Shown here piece after piece: positions 23,153-35,539 of a DNA stretch of 64,000 nucleotides. The position numbers and the translations under genes were made by a program. Origin of the DNA: Nothopassalora personata (taxonomy: Eukaryota; Ascomycota; Dothideomycetes; Mycosphaerellales; Mycosphaerellaceae); contig CM066292.1 in the NCBI GenBank assembly GCA_033816765.1, positions 3,286,001 to 3,350,000 of the forward strand, read 5' to 3'. Below the pieces are notes generated by a model. It made no database searches, was not told where the DNA came from, and saw nothing but the letters and a program-made list of their open reading frames with translations. Position 1 is the stretch's first letter; every line of letters starts with the position of its first letter.

Positions 23153-23563
23153 CTACCGCAGGCTTAAGCCTCTGAATAAACCCGTCAACCCTGCATCGCC
23201 ATCGCCATCGCCATCCTTTTTCTCTGGCTTCTTCCTCGCATGGTCCCCATTCCAGCCTTCCTGCCGTGTCTGGCTCGATCTCTGTTGACGATCCCTCTCT
23301 TCGCGCTCTCTGTCCAGTTCCTCAGTCAACCTCATCCTTAACTCCTCTTCCCTCGATCTACCGACAATTGGTTGTCTCACCCCAGTGTCTCTACCAGGAC
23401 CGTTCCTGAAATAACACCAACTCTCGCTCGGCTTGCATTGAGGGTGGGTTGTACCACAGAGAAAGCGGAGATGGTCGGTGTATTGCGCACCCGGTGTGAA
23501 TCTCTGAAACCGAAGCCCAGAAGGGAAGATGTGGACGGGGTAGCCGAAGTTTTTGTAGTTCAT
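23153..23563 (-). CDS. Small hypothetical protein with a charged C-terminus
   Basis: 136 codons from an ATG at 23563 (MNYKNFGYPV) to TAG. The frame is open for 23 more codons upstream, but this ATG follows the last basic stretch and gives a compact protein. The N-terminal half is aromatic- and Pro-rich with a few Cys. Residues about 85-125 are strongly charged (EEELRMRLTEELDREREERD, then KK/DGDGDGD), probably a short helix plus a disordered tail. No signal peptide or transmembrane segment. I do not recognise it, and it may be a chance ORF. Confidence 0.4.
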   Translation of the reverse strand: MNYKNFGYPVHIFPSGLRFQRFTPGAQYTDHLRFLCGTTHPQCKPSESWCYFRNGPGRDTGVRQPIVGRSREEELRMRLTEELDREREERDRQQRSSQTRQEGWNGDHARKKPEKKDGDGDGDAGLTGLFRGLSLR

Positions 23564-24187
23564 TGTTGTGGGCCGACGAAGGAAAGGAGGATAAGTCCAG
23601 ATGCGGTGGAATGATGTCGTGCATAATTGCAAAGTCTACCTAGGTAGAAGATGGCGAGTACAGATTCGAGACCGGCTCGTGGGAGATCAATAAAGAGAAA
23701 CTTTGGATGTGCTGAGAGACAAGAAAGAGTTCGAGACCAGCTCGATCGAATAAGGGGTTAGGAGGAGTTGGATGATGCCGCTGATATGAACTCATCCAGA
23801 GCCTTCCGACTCCCCTTATATGTGTATTATCCTTGTGCTCGAAGCACATATCGAAGATGATCTTGCTCATACAAGACAAGGCCCTGAGATTTCGGCAAGA
23901 CATTCGATGAGTCTGTGTCTAAGTCACCGAGGCCAAGGTATCACCGCCTCCAACAAACAACACGATTCTCACAAGTTCGAGAATGTCTCAAGAATGTCTT
24001 GCTCGCAGATGCCAGTGTATGCGAAGCTCGTGGCATATGCAACAGCCATCTCGCGCAATCGCCTTCGAGACCTCCATATAATAAATCAATACTTTCTGAA
24101 CGGTTCGTCAAAGTCAGCGTCTTCACAGCAAGTCAGTACCCCCGGAGCAACTCTACTTCAAGACACACTGAATCGCACAATGCCACC
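23564..24187. other. Intergenic region upstream of the small ORF at 24188
   Basis: About 620 bp. A near-repeat of a GAGATTCGAGACCGGCTCG type occurs around 23660-23740. No further gene supported. Confidence 0.4.
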
Positions 24188-24517
24188 ATGGAGACACAAG
24201 CTCAAAGAGACGAACGCATCGCAGCCGACAAAGCCACCATGAAGAACCTCGAACCACTCTTTAATGTTGTTGTCCGCCGAGCTGAACGACACATGCAATA
24301 CATGAGTGACCTCCGCCCCACGTACCTCGTGCACCGAGTGGATACCTGGACCGAACGAGAGATCAACGGCGATCTCGTGGTCTGGCCATACAAGGGAGTT
24401 GAGCTGCCGCCAAACTTCTGTAATGAGTGCAAGACCTGGGGCACTAAGTGTGGGCCGCAAGTGCTCAGGGATGGGAATGGCGCATGGAGACGCGAGAGGA
24501 GGCTGAAAGCGGCATAG
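24188..24517 (+). CDS. Hypothetical 109-aa protein with a Cys cluster, ending 6 bp before a retrotransposon
   Basis: The ATG at 24188 sits in a good context (GCCACCATGG) and opens 109 codons to TAG at 24515-24517. The frame is open further upstream, but this start has the best context. The protein is acidic/basic mixed, with a Cys triplet CNECKTWGTKCG near residues 80-91 followed by a basic tail (RRERRLKAA). That could bind a metal, but one CxxC plus one Cys is not a defined finger. The Copia-A LTR begins at 24524, so the native 3' UTR and terminator are displaced by 17.8 kb. Confidence 0.55.
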   Translation: METQAQRDERIAADKATMKNLEPLFNVVVRRAERHMQYMSDLRPTYLVHRVDTWTEREINGDLVVWPYKGVELPPNFCNECKTWGTKCGPQVLRDGNGAWRRERRLKAA

Positions 24518-24523
24518 AAGCCC

Positions 24524-24699
24524 TGTTGTAGATAGGTATTTGACGAGTACAAGCTTCCAGATTGAAACGATAGGGTGGATCAGTAACCCTCATGAATTGC
24601 CACAAGGTGTGAGACTATCTGGCTACAGAAAACAGTGTGATATAGTGTGTGTGTGCTAAGTCCTAACTAACATGGACCTTGGTTACCTGATTCACAACA
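24524..24699 (-). repeat. Copia-A 3' LTR (left), little RIPed
   Basis: 176 bp retaining CpA/TpG dinucleotides (for example CTCATGAATTGCCACAAGG), unlike its partner at 42136-42310, which reads CTTATAAATTGCCACTAGG. It starts 6 bp after the stop codon of the gene at 24188-24517. Confidence 0.88.
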
Positions 24700-24976
24700 C
24701 TCCCCCTTTAGACTGACTACTATGAAGACAGTCTAATCAACTTGATATTACCTATGTTGCTGTATTAGTCTCGAACACCTTCACTAGTTCTAGATACCAG
24801 GTTTCTGCTATAAGCAAGTACATGCTAAGGACAGTAATCTTATTAGATTTGCATATGCAAGAGACCTACTCTTAGACACACTTAGGCCTTATCTTTCCGC
24901 TTTTAGAAGTAAATAGAAGGTTCTCTCGGCTTAAGAAGGTCTAGCTAGGCAGTAACGCACAAACCTCGTAGGTACG

Positions 24977-25800
24977 TATAAAAGAAGCTAGTTCTTTACT
25001 AAACAACTCTCTCTACTTTATACCACTTTACACCTCTCTTCCCACCTTTTTAGACTACTATACACTTATACACCCTAACAACTACCACACACCTATTCTT
25101 AAAGCTTTTTAAGAAGCTTTTAGCAAGGTATGCTATATATGTAATAGTGTTTTAAGGGTATTGCTAACTTATAAGTAGCATTATAGCAGATGTTGTTAAG
25201 TGGACTCCTATGAACTAGTTTAGTAGTACTAGCAATGTCTTTAGTGGTGGATCTAGCTCTAGTGACGATTAAGATCCTAATAAGCGTCCTCCTAGTAATA
25301 GTAGAAAGGGTCTACCTACATCTAGTAGGATCTCTAAACGTAAGACCCTTATTAAGGCACTTAGACTAGTTAAGCAGATTATCGAGAGCAGGCGTAAGAT
25401 TACTAAGAAGAATATAACCTTGTAGCTTGCTATAGCATCCCTTAAGGTTACCTTCTATAAGAAGAAGCTTCTAACTACTAAGGGTAGTATTACCAATCTG
25501 CCGAACTAGGGTTAGATTAACGCGGCTACCTAGGATTTTAATTATATAATAGTCGACCCTTAAGGTCGTATTTCTAACACTATTACTATAAACCTCAATA
25601 GTGGTTAGAACTACCTTCCTGCCTTATAGGCTTCCGCTATAGACTATCTTGTTTAGCACTTCGGCAGCGCCTACAACCGCTATAAGGAGAGATCTAACCT
25701 TCCCTTTTCTAGCTGCTATACTATTCTAGGATAGTTTAAGGGCTGCTATACTAACTACGCTCTTAACAATTATTACGATAAGTGTAGCTTCTTCTCTCTA
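24977..25800 (+). pseudogene. Opposite-strand ORF of Copia-A with its own promoter-like region
   Basis: A TATAAAAG box (24977-24984) is followed by a pyrimidine-rich run (about 25000-25075), an arrangement typical of fungal Pol II promoters. An ATG at 25210 opens a plus-strand frame with RIP TAGs: a Ser-rich start (FSSTSNVFSGGSSSSDD), a Lys/Arg-rich segment with a possible helix (KRKTLIKALRLVKQIIESRR), then sequence matching the left copy at 4305-4470 and 4841 onward. It ends where a LINE fragment begins. It runs against gag of the same element. Function is unknown; the basic middle suggests DNA or RNA binding. Confidence 0.5.
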
Positions 25801-25804
25801 CGGA

Positions 25805-26569
25805 CCCTGTCGTCCTATAGAGAGCGCCTTCACACGGCGGACGACGTAAGTATCTTCGTTACGACGAAGAGAAACTAAGACTCTCTCTCTCGAAAAATAC
25901 AAGCCTACTCGACTCGAAACAAGAAAAGACAGGTCGGACGAACCGAACGAACGAGATACGCTCAAAATCTACAAACAAGAACTCCGGAACTGCGAGAAGG
26001 GAAAGCGACGTACATAGCGTACACGTCGCTCGAACAACGAAGGCGCTGTCTACCTGTCGTCCCGGCAAACCACGTAAACTGCCGGCTGGAACCAAGAGAG
26101 GCGTTTAGGGGCGCAAACCACGTATACTGCACGGCTGGAACCAAGAGAGGCCGAGGGGGGGACGACAGCGAGGCCACTGCGACCGAGGAGCTACACTCGA
26201 GACCGGAGAACGCGACTGGATTGAAACAGAGGCAACGGGTGTTTCTTGGGATTTTGCTCGGTGCGTACGGGTACGGCCGGCTTGGCTTTTTAAAACAAGA
26301 ACGAGACACGGGCGCAAAACTTGTCTCGCCCGGGGCAAGGCGACAAACCGCAATTCTCGACAAGACACGACTACCGGGTACGCGCGTACTACGCCGCAAT
26401 ATATTCGATTTACGGTTCGAATAGCGAGCGTTGCTCGCATCTTTTAAGGAGTTTTTACGTCCGGGGTACGACGGGGCTTTTCTCCTTCTCTCAAATTTTG
26501 GTCTCGTTCTCGAGACCCGTGTTGCATAGTCTTTGACTCAAATAGCACGTTAATGGAATAATCAATCAA
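25805..26569 (+). mobile_element. 5'-truncated LINE fragment, un-RIPed
   Basis: A GC-rich island with normal CpA/TpG content inside RIPed copia sequence. Its last 176 bp (26394-26569) are identical, except for one G/A difference, to the element at 37549-37728, and it ends in an AATC repeat tail, a common type of LINE 3' end. Two imperfect copies of a roughly 40-bp unit (CAAACCACGTA..CTGG..CCAAGAGAGGC) lie at 26054-26096 and 26111-26155. The 5' junction is around 25805-25815. No matching target duplication was found, and host pol is missing at this point, so a deletion may have accompanied the event. Confidence 0.6.
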
Positions 26570-27853
26570 ATAGGTAAACTCTATATTTCTTATATAGGAG
26601 CTCTATAGAGATTAGTATTATATCTAACTCTAGAGAGTAAAGTATATTACGAAGGAGGAGGGCAGTCTCTTAACTAAGATAGTTCTTTATAACCTATTCT
26701 AATTCTCCTTTAGTCATAAGGGATCCTTACCTAACGGCCTATAAGAAGTATATAAGCCTAAGTCTTAGCCTAATATTTTAAAGGTCTATAAGATTATTAT
26801 AGATATAGAAGGATATACCTATATTATAGACTTTGTCTATTAATATTAGGTTTAATATAGTAGCTACTACCCTTCCTATATATACTAGTTATATAATTAT
26901 AATAGCTACTCTAGATTTCCTATATAGTTATCTCTAGTCGCTATTACTATTAGAGCTATGCTCCTAGTTAGATAATATGTCTAACTAGTTATTAATTACT
27001 ATAGCAATCCTCTTCCTAGAGGACTTACTGCCCTTTACCTTCTTTACCCTATCCTTTAGGGTCTCTCTACCCTTCTTAGACTTATTCCTAGGATTCTTCT
27101 CTAGATACTGCCTATAGTAGTTTGCGTTAGTATACTTATATAAGTATAGTATATACTACTTATTATTATTCTTGCTTAAGAATGCTCTAATAAAGCTATT
27201 ACTAGGCTTATAGGTAGTAGGCACTTACTCCTTCCTAAGAGTTATAAACATTCTCTCTAGGGTAGTTAATTCTAGGGGATTATTATATCTCTATATCCTA
27301 AGCTATTTAATATAGTTTAGGCCTTTAATAAAGTATAGTCTATAGATACTATCTAGGAGGACAAATAAGGATTTGAGTAGTAACTTATTATTAACTAGGG
27401 AGGATCTAATAAATTGCTCTATAGTAGTCTTATAGTTATATACCTATACTTAAAAGTCTTTATAGTACTTTAATATATTAGGTCTTATAGTATCTAATTT
27501 AATATAACTAATTGCTTTTAGAGTATTATATAGATCGATTATAATAATAGACTTATATATTGCCTTAATTAAATTATATAATTCCTTAGCTAACTTGTCT
27601 ATATCTCTAAAGTTTAGCCTTAGGATAGAGTCTAATCTAGCTATAATAATGCTAACAGCTTATATATCCTCTTTCTTCTATCGCTTATAGGTAGCTTTAT
27701 ATCCTATACTACTAGTAATATCCTAAGGAGCTTTATTCTAGGTAGTAGTCTTATTCTAGGTATTCTTAGTCGTATCTTAGGATTGTTTATAAGCTACCCT
27801 ATTTAGAGTATACTTTAGATTAACCTAGTCTAGGTTATAGATAGTATATCTAA
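26570..27853 (-). pseudogene. Copia-A gag, C-terminal part
   Basis: On the minus strand this reads as copia gag with RIP stops. A zinc-knuckle remnant near 27100-27160 (YTNANYYRQYLEKNPRNKS) shows expected Cys positions altered. The N-terminal half of the same gag continues at 41805-42135 on the far side of the Copia-B insertion. Confidence 0.6.
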
Positions 27854-27858
27854 CTAGA

Positions 27859-28064
27859 TATTACGTTATAAGTGGTTAGAAGTCATAAAATGGGCTTATA
27901 AAGGTGTTTTAAAAGCAGGTAGTAGATTGTATGTATCTAAGCTAGAATTGAAAGGGCTGCTTATAGAAAGGCTATAGGTAACTAATTAATGTTACCTGAT
28001 TCTTAGCTGCTGCTACCTTAGGTTTAATTAGGCTATAGCGCCGGTGCACGCTTAGATCGTAACA
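27859..28064 (-). repeat. Copia-B 3' LTR (left)
   Basis: 206 bp, ending GATCGTAACA, followed by the purine tract complement CACCCCCTTAG. Confidence 0.88.
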
Positions 28065-28069
28065 CACCC

Positions 28070-31000
28070 CCTTAGCTCGTGCGGCTTGTAGGTGAATGAG
28101 CTAATCGCATGTGATCGCGTACACCCTATCTATTACCTATCACCCTACCTACCCACCTATAACGTAAGGCGTCGTTACTGTACGCTTGTTAGAGCTCTAT
28201 TGTAAGCTGTATAGTAGGGCGCTAAGTTAGCGTTTTAGGTGAGGCTATTGTCCTAGCCTTACATCCCTATTTACAATCTTACTAAGTCCCTTACACTGCA
28301 GTTAACCTATATAATAGGTTCTAAGCGATATGATTCTTATCCGGTAGGGTAGCTAAGCTGTTCTTATAGTACTAAACGGTAAGGCGTGCTATCTCCCTAC
28401 ATTTTAACGGACATATAAGGTTGTAGGTTCGAGTCCTAGGGGTTATTATATCTACTAAATTTATTGCTTAGCCTATCGTCCGCTTTAATGTCCGCTCTAT
28501 TCTTAATTAAAATCCTAGGTGTTATAGTACGCTATTGTTTTAGCAATTAGGGTGCCTTACTTCTATCTAATAACTACGTATATGTAACTTCGGTTACGGT
28601 CTTAGAGAACTCCGCTTCCTACCTTAGGTAGAGATTACTATTTAGCTACGTCCTAATAGGAACTCTTTTACCTAATGAAAGGTCTTTATAGCTTATGAAG
28701 GCCTTATCTTTCTACTTAGGGTAAGGATGATCCTATCGACGGTAGTACTATAGGTGCTACGGGTAGAGATGTTGTCTCTAAGTAAGGTAAGGACGATAAT
28801 GGAGGGATCAACGATAATGTTATAGCGTTCGTTATAATATAGTAACGGAGGTGGTGATAGTAATACTAATGCTACTAGCAGTAGGGAAGTTAATAGTGTT
28901 TCGGCGCTCGTAATTAGCTACGCCGTTACTAGTGCGTATACGCTACACCGCTACTAGTGACAGGGGTGTTTCCGGTCCTTTTACTATAGGCTAATGGGAG
29001 TCCGAGAAACACCTACTAGTAATAGTAGTACTAGGGCAGCGCCGGTGAATAGTGGACGCTTACTCTAGCGGTAGTACGGAGCCGGTAGAGGAGATAGTAG
29101 TACCGAACATACTATATAACCTCTACCGGTCTATATTAGTTAGTTAAGGAAAGAGGAAGGGTTTAGACCTAAAGAGGTGTTTTTATACAGTCCTACTACT
29201 AGTTCCTTCCTAATATAGCATAGAAGGATAAAAGGGAAGTCGCGCTTAGTAGTAGCTAATTACTATGTCGTTCTACATCGCTACTACGATGCGCCGAGGA
29301 GAAGAGTCCTATAGTTAAAGCCTAGTGCTAGTAACTGTCGAGAAGAGCTACTACTAGTGTAGTAGCAGGCCTACGCTTCTTAGGCGTTATTATTACCCCC
29401 TAAGGTAATGCGGCTAGTGTTAGCATCTATAGTAGGCGCTAAGGAGCGTAGGTCTACGCCTTCCTTAGCTATATTAAGCAGCTCCACGAAGCGCCTATGC
29501 TTTTGTAGTAGTAGTAGCTTAGTAAGCCTATCTATAGGTATGTTGTTAGTATTAAGATACCGAATCTCGATATCTCCTCGCTAGTTTCTCTAGCGGAGCT
29601 AGTAGTAGTAGATGTTAACATAGCGTAGCTTAGTGTTAAGCTTTTGCCCTTACTAGTTAATAAGTTGAATAGTCTAGGTGTTGTTATAGTATAGGTATAT
29701 ATACTAGTTAAACTCGAGATAGATCTCGGCGAAGATGAGTTCCTACTAGATTAGCTCTAATACCGCTTATAATAGGCTCAGGAGTTCGGCTTCGGTTAAG
29801 GACTTAGTAATAGTAATCTACTTAGATGCTTTATAGTCGACTAGTCCGCTAAAGAGCATAAAGATCCATCCGCTAGAGCTAGTCCTATCGACGTTTATGC
29901 CGTAGGAGGCATCTAATGCACCGAAGAACTTATGGTTCTTACCGAGATGTTTAGGTTAACTGTATAGGCTAGTAATGTGCTTACTAGCGCTATATATAAG
30001 GTAGAGATTCTTAGTCTCTAGGAGGTAGCGTAGGCACTAGTCTATAAGCTTTAGATACGTGTCTATTAACTTAGTTAGATACTGCAAAAGCATTAATAGG
30101 GAAAAGGCAATGTCCGGGCGTGTGTATGTTACTACGAAGTGAAGGGATCCAATACGTTATTAGTAAGTAAGGATCTTAATAGCTTCTATAACATAGCCTT
30201 TAGGTACCGTCTAGTTAAGGTGTTAATCCACTAGCACATTTGTCTTACGTGCGCTAGTGGATATGCTAAACTTAGTAGCGAGCTTCTCGATGTAGTCCTC
30301 CTATAAGAGCTATAGTAGTCTCTTCTACCGATCTCGTGTTACCTTAATTCCTAGAAACTAGGCAAGATCTCTAAGCTCGTACATCTCGTACTTAGTAAGT
30401 AGACGCTTCTTAATACTAAGTGCATAGTCCTTATGCTTACGGTAATACAGTATAACTAGGTCGTCTATATAAAAGAAGAACATAACCTTATTATTATAGT
30501 AGATGCATTCGGAGTCCGAGAGAGGAACTATTCTAAGGGAGGCTAGCGTCTCGGTAAGGGAGTTGTACTATAACAAAGGGGACTCCTTTAGTCCGTAGAG
30601 GGCCTTAACTAGTTTAAGAGCGTGTCTATCGGTAGGGCGATCGATTCTAGGAGGCGGCTATAGATACATAGTATATAGTAGGTCTAAGTTTAAGAAGGCG
30701 TTAATAACATTAAACTGTTCAGCTTCTAGGTCGAAGCTCGCGGCTATAGCATAGTAGAGGCGAAACATACTTACTAGTAATGTAGCGGCGTATATATCTA
30801 AGTGTGTGCCCTATAGATCGCCTCTTACGTATAGCCGGGCCTTAAAGCTCTTTAGCATGCTATACTTATCCAACTTATACTTATACACCTACTTTAGCGG
30901 CAATGGTAGCTAAAGTCCGTCCTCTTACTAAGCATTATAATCCTTCTCTTAATGTATAGTCTATTTAAACGTACCGGTTAAGACTACTTTAGTAAACTCT

Positions 31001-34000
31001 TTAGCTATAGCTTCACGCTATTATTAGGCGAAGCGGTACTTTATGGCGGCTCGGTAGTTTAGAGGTTCGGGCGGAAGGTTATCGCGGTGTATTGACGTAA
31101 TAGTATTAATAGTACGTGTAGGGGAGGATCGGCGTGTTCGTACGACATCGTAGTACTTACGCCCTAGGTAACGAGGTCTCGGGCGGATGCCCGCCATCTA
31201 GCTAATAACAACGTTAGCGACTATAATATTGTGTAGAGCATAGTAGAAGTAGGCGGTTCGGAGCCTCTTCCTAGTATCGGTAAGGGTATAGTTAGAATTA
31301 GGGGAAAACTTATCTATTTAACTAAGTTCTTCGAAGGGGGTTGCTAAAGGAGGAGCGGTAGCGACGTCTAGAGTCGTCGAAGCATCTATGTTCGAAGTAT
31401 CTATATCTACTATAATCTCCTTACGGTCTTCCTCTATAAGTGCATCTATTAATTACTACTTAAAGTCGTTAATGTACTATTAAGACGCGTCACTATTAAC
31501 CGCGTTGTTTTAATAGCTATTGTTATAGTCGGAGTTCTCTATGCTCTCATTAGTCGATAGTTCGACCCCGGATTTAACCTAGTCTCGTAAAAGTGTAGGG
31601 GTTATAGCGTTATTTAATAACGGCTAATTAAGTGGCTAGAAACTGCTATTACCTTTAGGTTAGTTAAATGTTGCTAGCGCTCGGTGTTGTAGCTAGTGTA
31701 GTTTATGCCTAAGTAGTAATTGTTAATAGGCGTGTTAACGAGGGTTTTAATAGAGCGGCTACTATTAAGCCTATTCTTCTACCCCCTCGGCCTATGCTGT
31801 GTCCTACTTATAGTAAGCCATATACAGGTCGTAGTACTATTTAGGCTCTTTAGCCGGTTCTACTATTGCGATGTTCTTAATAGGGGTTAAGTAACTAGCA
31901 GTAAGAATTAATAGGTCGTAGAGCGTAGTCTCATTAAAGAGGACGTCCTTTACCCGCATAACCCTATCTTTCGATAGGTCCTACACCCTATAGATGTTAG
32001 TAGAGTCGTAGCCTACAAGGTATCCGATAAGTGCTCGTTCTTTAAGCTTCTTAGTCTTACCTAGTTGAGTAGTGCTATAAATGTACACGTAGGCTAGGCA
32101 GCCGTACACTACTATGTAGCCCACATTTAGTACCCTGCCTGTTGCTAATTTGAAGGGAGTCTTCTAGCCTTTTGATTGGATTAGTAACCGCTAGAGAATG
32201 TAGACGGTAGCTACTATACATTTATTCTAGAGCTTTTTAGGTAGGCGAGCATAAATACGGATTATGCGAGACATCGTAATAATAACGCCGCCCGCTCGTT
32301 CTACTAGGTCCTAGTTAGACGCGTAGTTAGTAGTGTTATACTACTCAATTTAATTGTTATTAATGGTTAAGCGGAAGGCTGTACTAATAGCTACTTTATT
32401 ATCGCTGTAGAAGCAAACAAACCTACGCCTAATGAAATTAATGAAGCTAAGTAGGCTGTTAAAGCAAGCTAATACTAATAGTCAGTCCCTATTCTTAATG
32501 GTAAATTGAAAGTGCCCGTAGGTATCTAAATCGTAGAAATGAACTAGGTAACGATCACTATTGTATGCTAGTGTAAACTTAGCCAAATCTATAGCTACGT
32601 GCCCATAGGGAGTCATTACCCTAATTGGCTTAGTTCTATTAAACACTTTATGTACCTTAGCTAGGCTACATGCTCTATAATGTGTAGTAAGGGGTACTTT
32701 AGGTACATTAGGGTTAATAACCACCCCCTTAACTCTAAACGGAAGCTAGTTAATGCGTTTAGCGCTAATATAGCCGAAGATTTAGTACTACTAGAGGCCT
32801 GAGAGCTTACGGTGTTTAATAGGGGTCCTACTAGACGTTACTATACCTTTAGTACCCCCTGTACTATTTATTACTACCATAACGGTACGGTCGCCGTTAG
32901 AGTCCTAAATAGGCGGTGTTTAGATAGTATTACCCTTACTAATTATACTAATGAAGTGCGCTATACGCTACTTCTTAGTAATCTTTAGTAGGATGCTCCT
33001 ATTATTGCTCGATAGCTATTTATAGACTATCTCTAACTAAGGCGGTATAACTACCTTAAAGAAGGGGATTATACTAGTAGGGCGGTGTAGGTCTATCAAT
33101 TTCTTATTATTATAATAGACTGAATTAGTGCGTCCGTACTACTAAAGTCTAGCCGTCTCTATACGTAAGTAGGAGATAACGTTTATATAAAAGCCTAGGC
33201 AATATGCTACATCTAATAGGGTGAATAGTATCCCCTCTATCTTTATGCGAACCTTGCCTAATGCGGCAATAGGGAATGTCGTAGTTCCGGCTTAGATTAA
33301 TAAGGTAGTTAGGCGCTCTGTAATAAATTCTACGCCCTACTAGTTATAGTGATTAATAACATAGGTGTCCGAGTAGTTATCATATACCTAGCAATCCCTA
33401 AAGTTGAAGCTTAATTAGCTTATCGAGCTCGAAAGGATAGTAAGACTAGTGAAGCCGTGCGGTGCTACCTTACCCTTAGTAATTGCCTTATCTCGTTCCT
33501 TATCCGTACGCCTATTGCGGTTTAATACGCCTAGTAAGCGTTCACTATTATCGCCTAAGCAGTAATTAATAAAGTGCTTCTAGCACTTCTTCTACTACTT
33601 AGAGCGCTAATCCTTTAATGGACGCTTCTTAAGGTTAATTATATCGTATAAATAGAGGTTCTTATAACAACTCTCCTTAGGCTCGCCGGTAATGTTCTAG
33701 TAGCCGCTTAGCCTATTGTTATTATTACTACTCTTTCCTTTATTTATACCGTTACTACGGTTACGACTCTTATTGCCGCGGCTACGACGACGGTCGTTAT
33801 TATTATTCCCACCGACTGTGCCTACTGTAGGCGCTAGTAGTAGAGGCTCGTCCTCTACTAAGGGTTCGCCTATAAAGGTTACGAAGACTAATCGACCGTT
33901 CGTAGTAACTAGGGTAGTGTCGCGTATCTATTCTAGGTATCGCTCGGTAAGCTTACTAAGCGAGAGCTTATTACGCTTCTACTCGTTATATAGTAATACT

Positions 34001-34133
34001 CCATAGGTAGGAGTTTTCTACTATATCGTAAGTAGGAAGTGTCGTAGTAGGTCTCCGTACTCGGTATAGTTACAATCTAGCATCTTAGTCTATAGTACTA
34101 GCTAGTCTAAACACTAGTCGTTGACCCTTCGGG
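28070..34133 (-). pseudogene. Copia-B pol (integrase, RT, RNase H) and end of gag
   Basis: Minus-strand copia polyprotein with RIP TAGs. The RT active-site box YIDD is at 30460-30471, in FFFYIDDLVILYYRKHKDYA. A GAG-pre-integrase/integrase head is visible near 32480-32720 (RACSLAKVHKVFNR, then a DLAKF segment). RNase H lies towards 28900-29900. The gag part continues across the Gypsy-B insertion at 40933-41593. Confidence 0.78.
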
Positions 34134-34138
34134 CCTAG

Positions 34139-34335
34139 TGTAAGGGGTAGCCTAGTGGCTAACCCCTACATGTAGCCTTATATGTAACATGCGGTCGCGA
34201 CCGGCTGCTAAGCCGCACGTGATACGCATAAGTATACCTTACGACGCGCGATACGTCTTAAATAAAAGGCAAGAATTAGTTCATCTACGACTAGTAGGTC
34301 GTAGGCGTACTATACATTACGACATCCCCTTAACA
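34139..34335 (+). repeat. Gypsy-B 5' LTR
   Basis: 197 bp from TGTAAGGGGTAGCC to CCCCTTAACA, preceded by the target duplication CCTAG. Confidence 0.92.
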
Positions 34336-34479
34336 GTTCTAATTCTTCTCTTTGTTATAATCTATACACGCTATAGAGTCCGAACGCGACGACAGTAGCG
34401 CTACGCCTACGGCTCCCCTAAGCCCTAGGGCCTAGTAATAAGCGAGGCGTGTAGCCTTAGTCGTAAGGAGGGATGCCCT

Positions 34480-35480
34480 TCGGGTAGAGGTTAAGGAGAA
34501 GGAGATATAGAGGGAGATTAAACAGTTAGAGATCTTACGGGACGTAAGCGTGCCGCCGGCGGACCCTTAGGGCGAATCCGGCGGAGAACTATCACCTACT
34601 CCCCCTCCCCCTCCTCTATCTATAGTAACTAACGATAATATCGTAGCTCGAGGCGCGGTCGCATCGTATACGACACGTTTGCGTCTTAAAGAACCTACGC
34701 CTTTTATAGGGGACTCGATTAAGAAAGCACGGGTATTCCTAAGGGAGCTCTCTCTTATCTTTACCCTCTTAGGCGGCACGTATACGACGAACGAGTTAAA
34801 GGTCCTATATAGGGTTATGTACCTAAGCGGAGAGGTAAGTGAGCGATAGTACGCTAACTATAGCGTCCTTAACCTTAAAGGGTATATATACTAGGACTTT
34901 AAGGAGTTCTATCGAGACGTATACGGTAATCCTATAAACCGCGTACTTAACGTAATGTTAGAGTATAAGGCGGTGAAATAGAAGGACAATTAGACAGTAC
35001 GTTAGTTTACGACTAAGCTAGATATTATAGAGGATTAGTTAGGGGACTATACGGAGGCGCAACGCGTGCGACATATACTCGCTAAGCTTACGCCTAGCCT
35101 ACGGTCCGCAATCGTTAAGTTTTATAACATCCTAACAACTAGAGAGGAACTAGTAATCCTAGCTTCGCGTATTGAAAGCACGGAGCGTAGCAGCGGAGGG
35201 CACGACCGCGGGTAGTATAGTCGCCGTAGGCGAGAGACTAAGGGCGACTAAGGGCGAAGCGATCGTAGCTCGAAGCAGTAGAAGCATAGTTAGGCGTCGC
35301 GCGACCCGGGTGCGAGTTACTAGCGGGACGCCGGCGGATCGTCTATAACCTTCGATAGGACTAAAGCGGAGTGCTATAGATACTATAAGAAGGGTTATAT
35401 TAAGACGGATTGCCCGAATAGGCACCTATAGAAGGACCGTAACGCGTAAGCGGTTCGTAGGGTAGACGCTACGAAGGCTC
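34480..35480 (+). pseudogene. Gypsy-B gag
   Basis: Plus-strand gag frame broken by TAG. The capsid part reads through a TYTTNELKVLYRVMYLSGE-like segment near 34775. A CCHC knuckle remnant lies at about 35369-35420 (ECYRYYKKGYIKTDCPN), where two zinc-ligand positions have become Tyr, consistent with G-to-A or C-to-T changes. Confidence 0.7.
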
Positions 35481-35539
35481 TAACTAAGAAGGGTAGCGAC
35501 TAGGGAAAAGGTAGAGGACTAGAAGTGGGTCGCTCCTAA

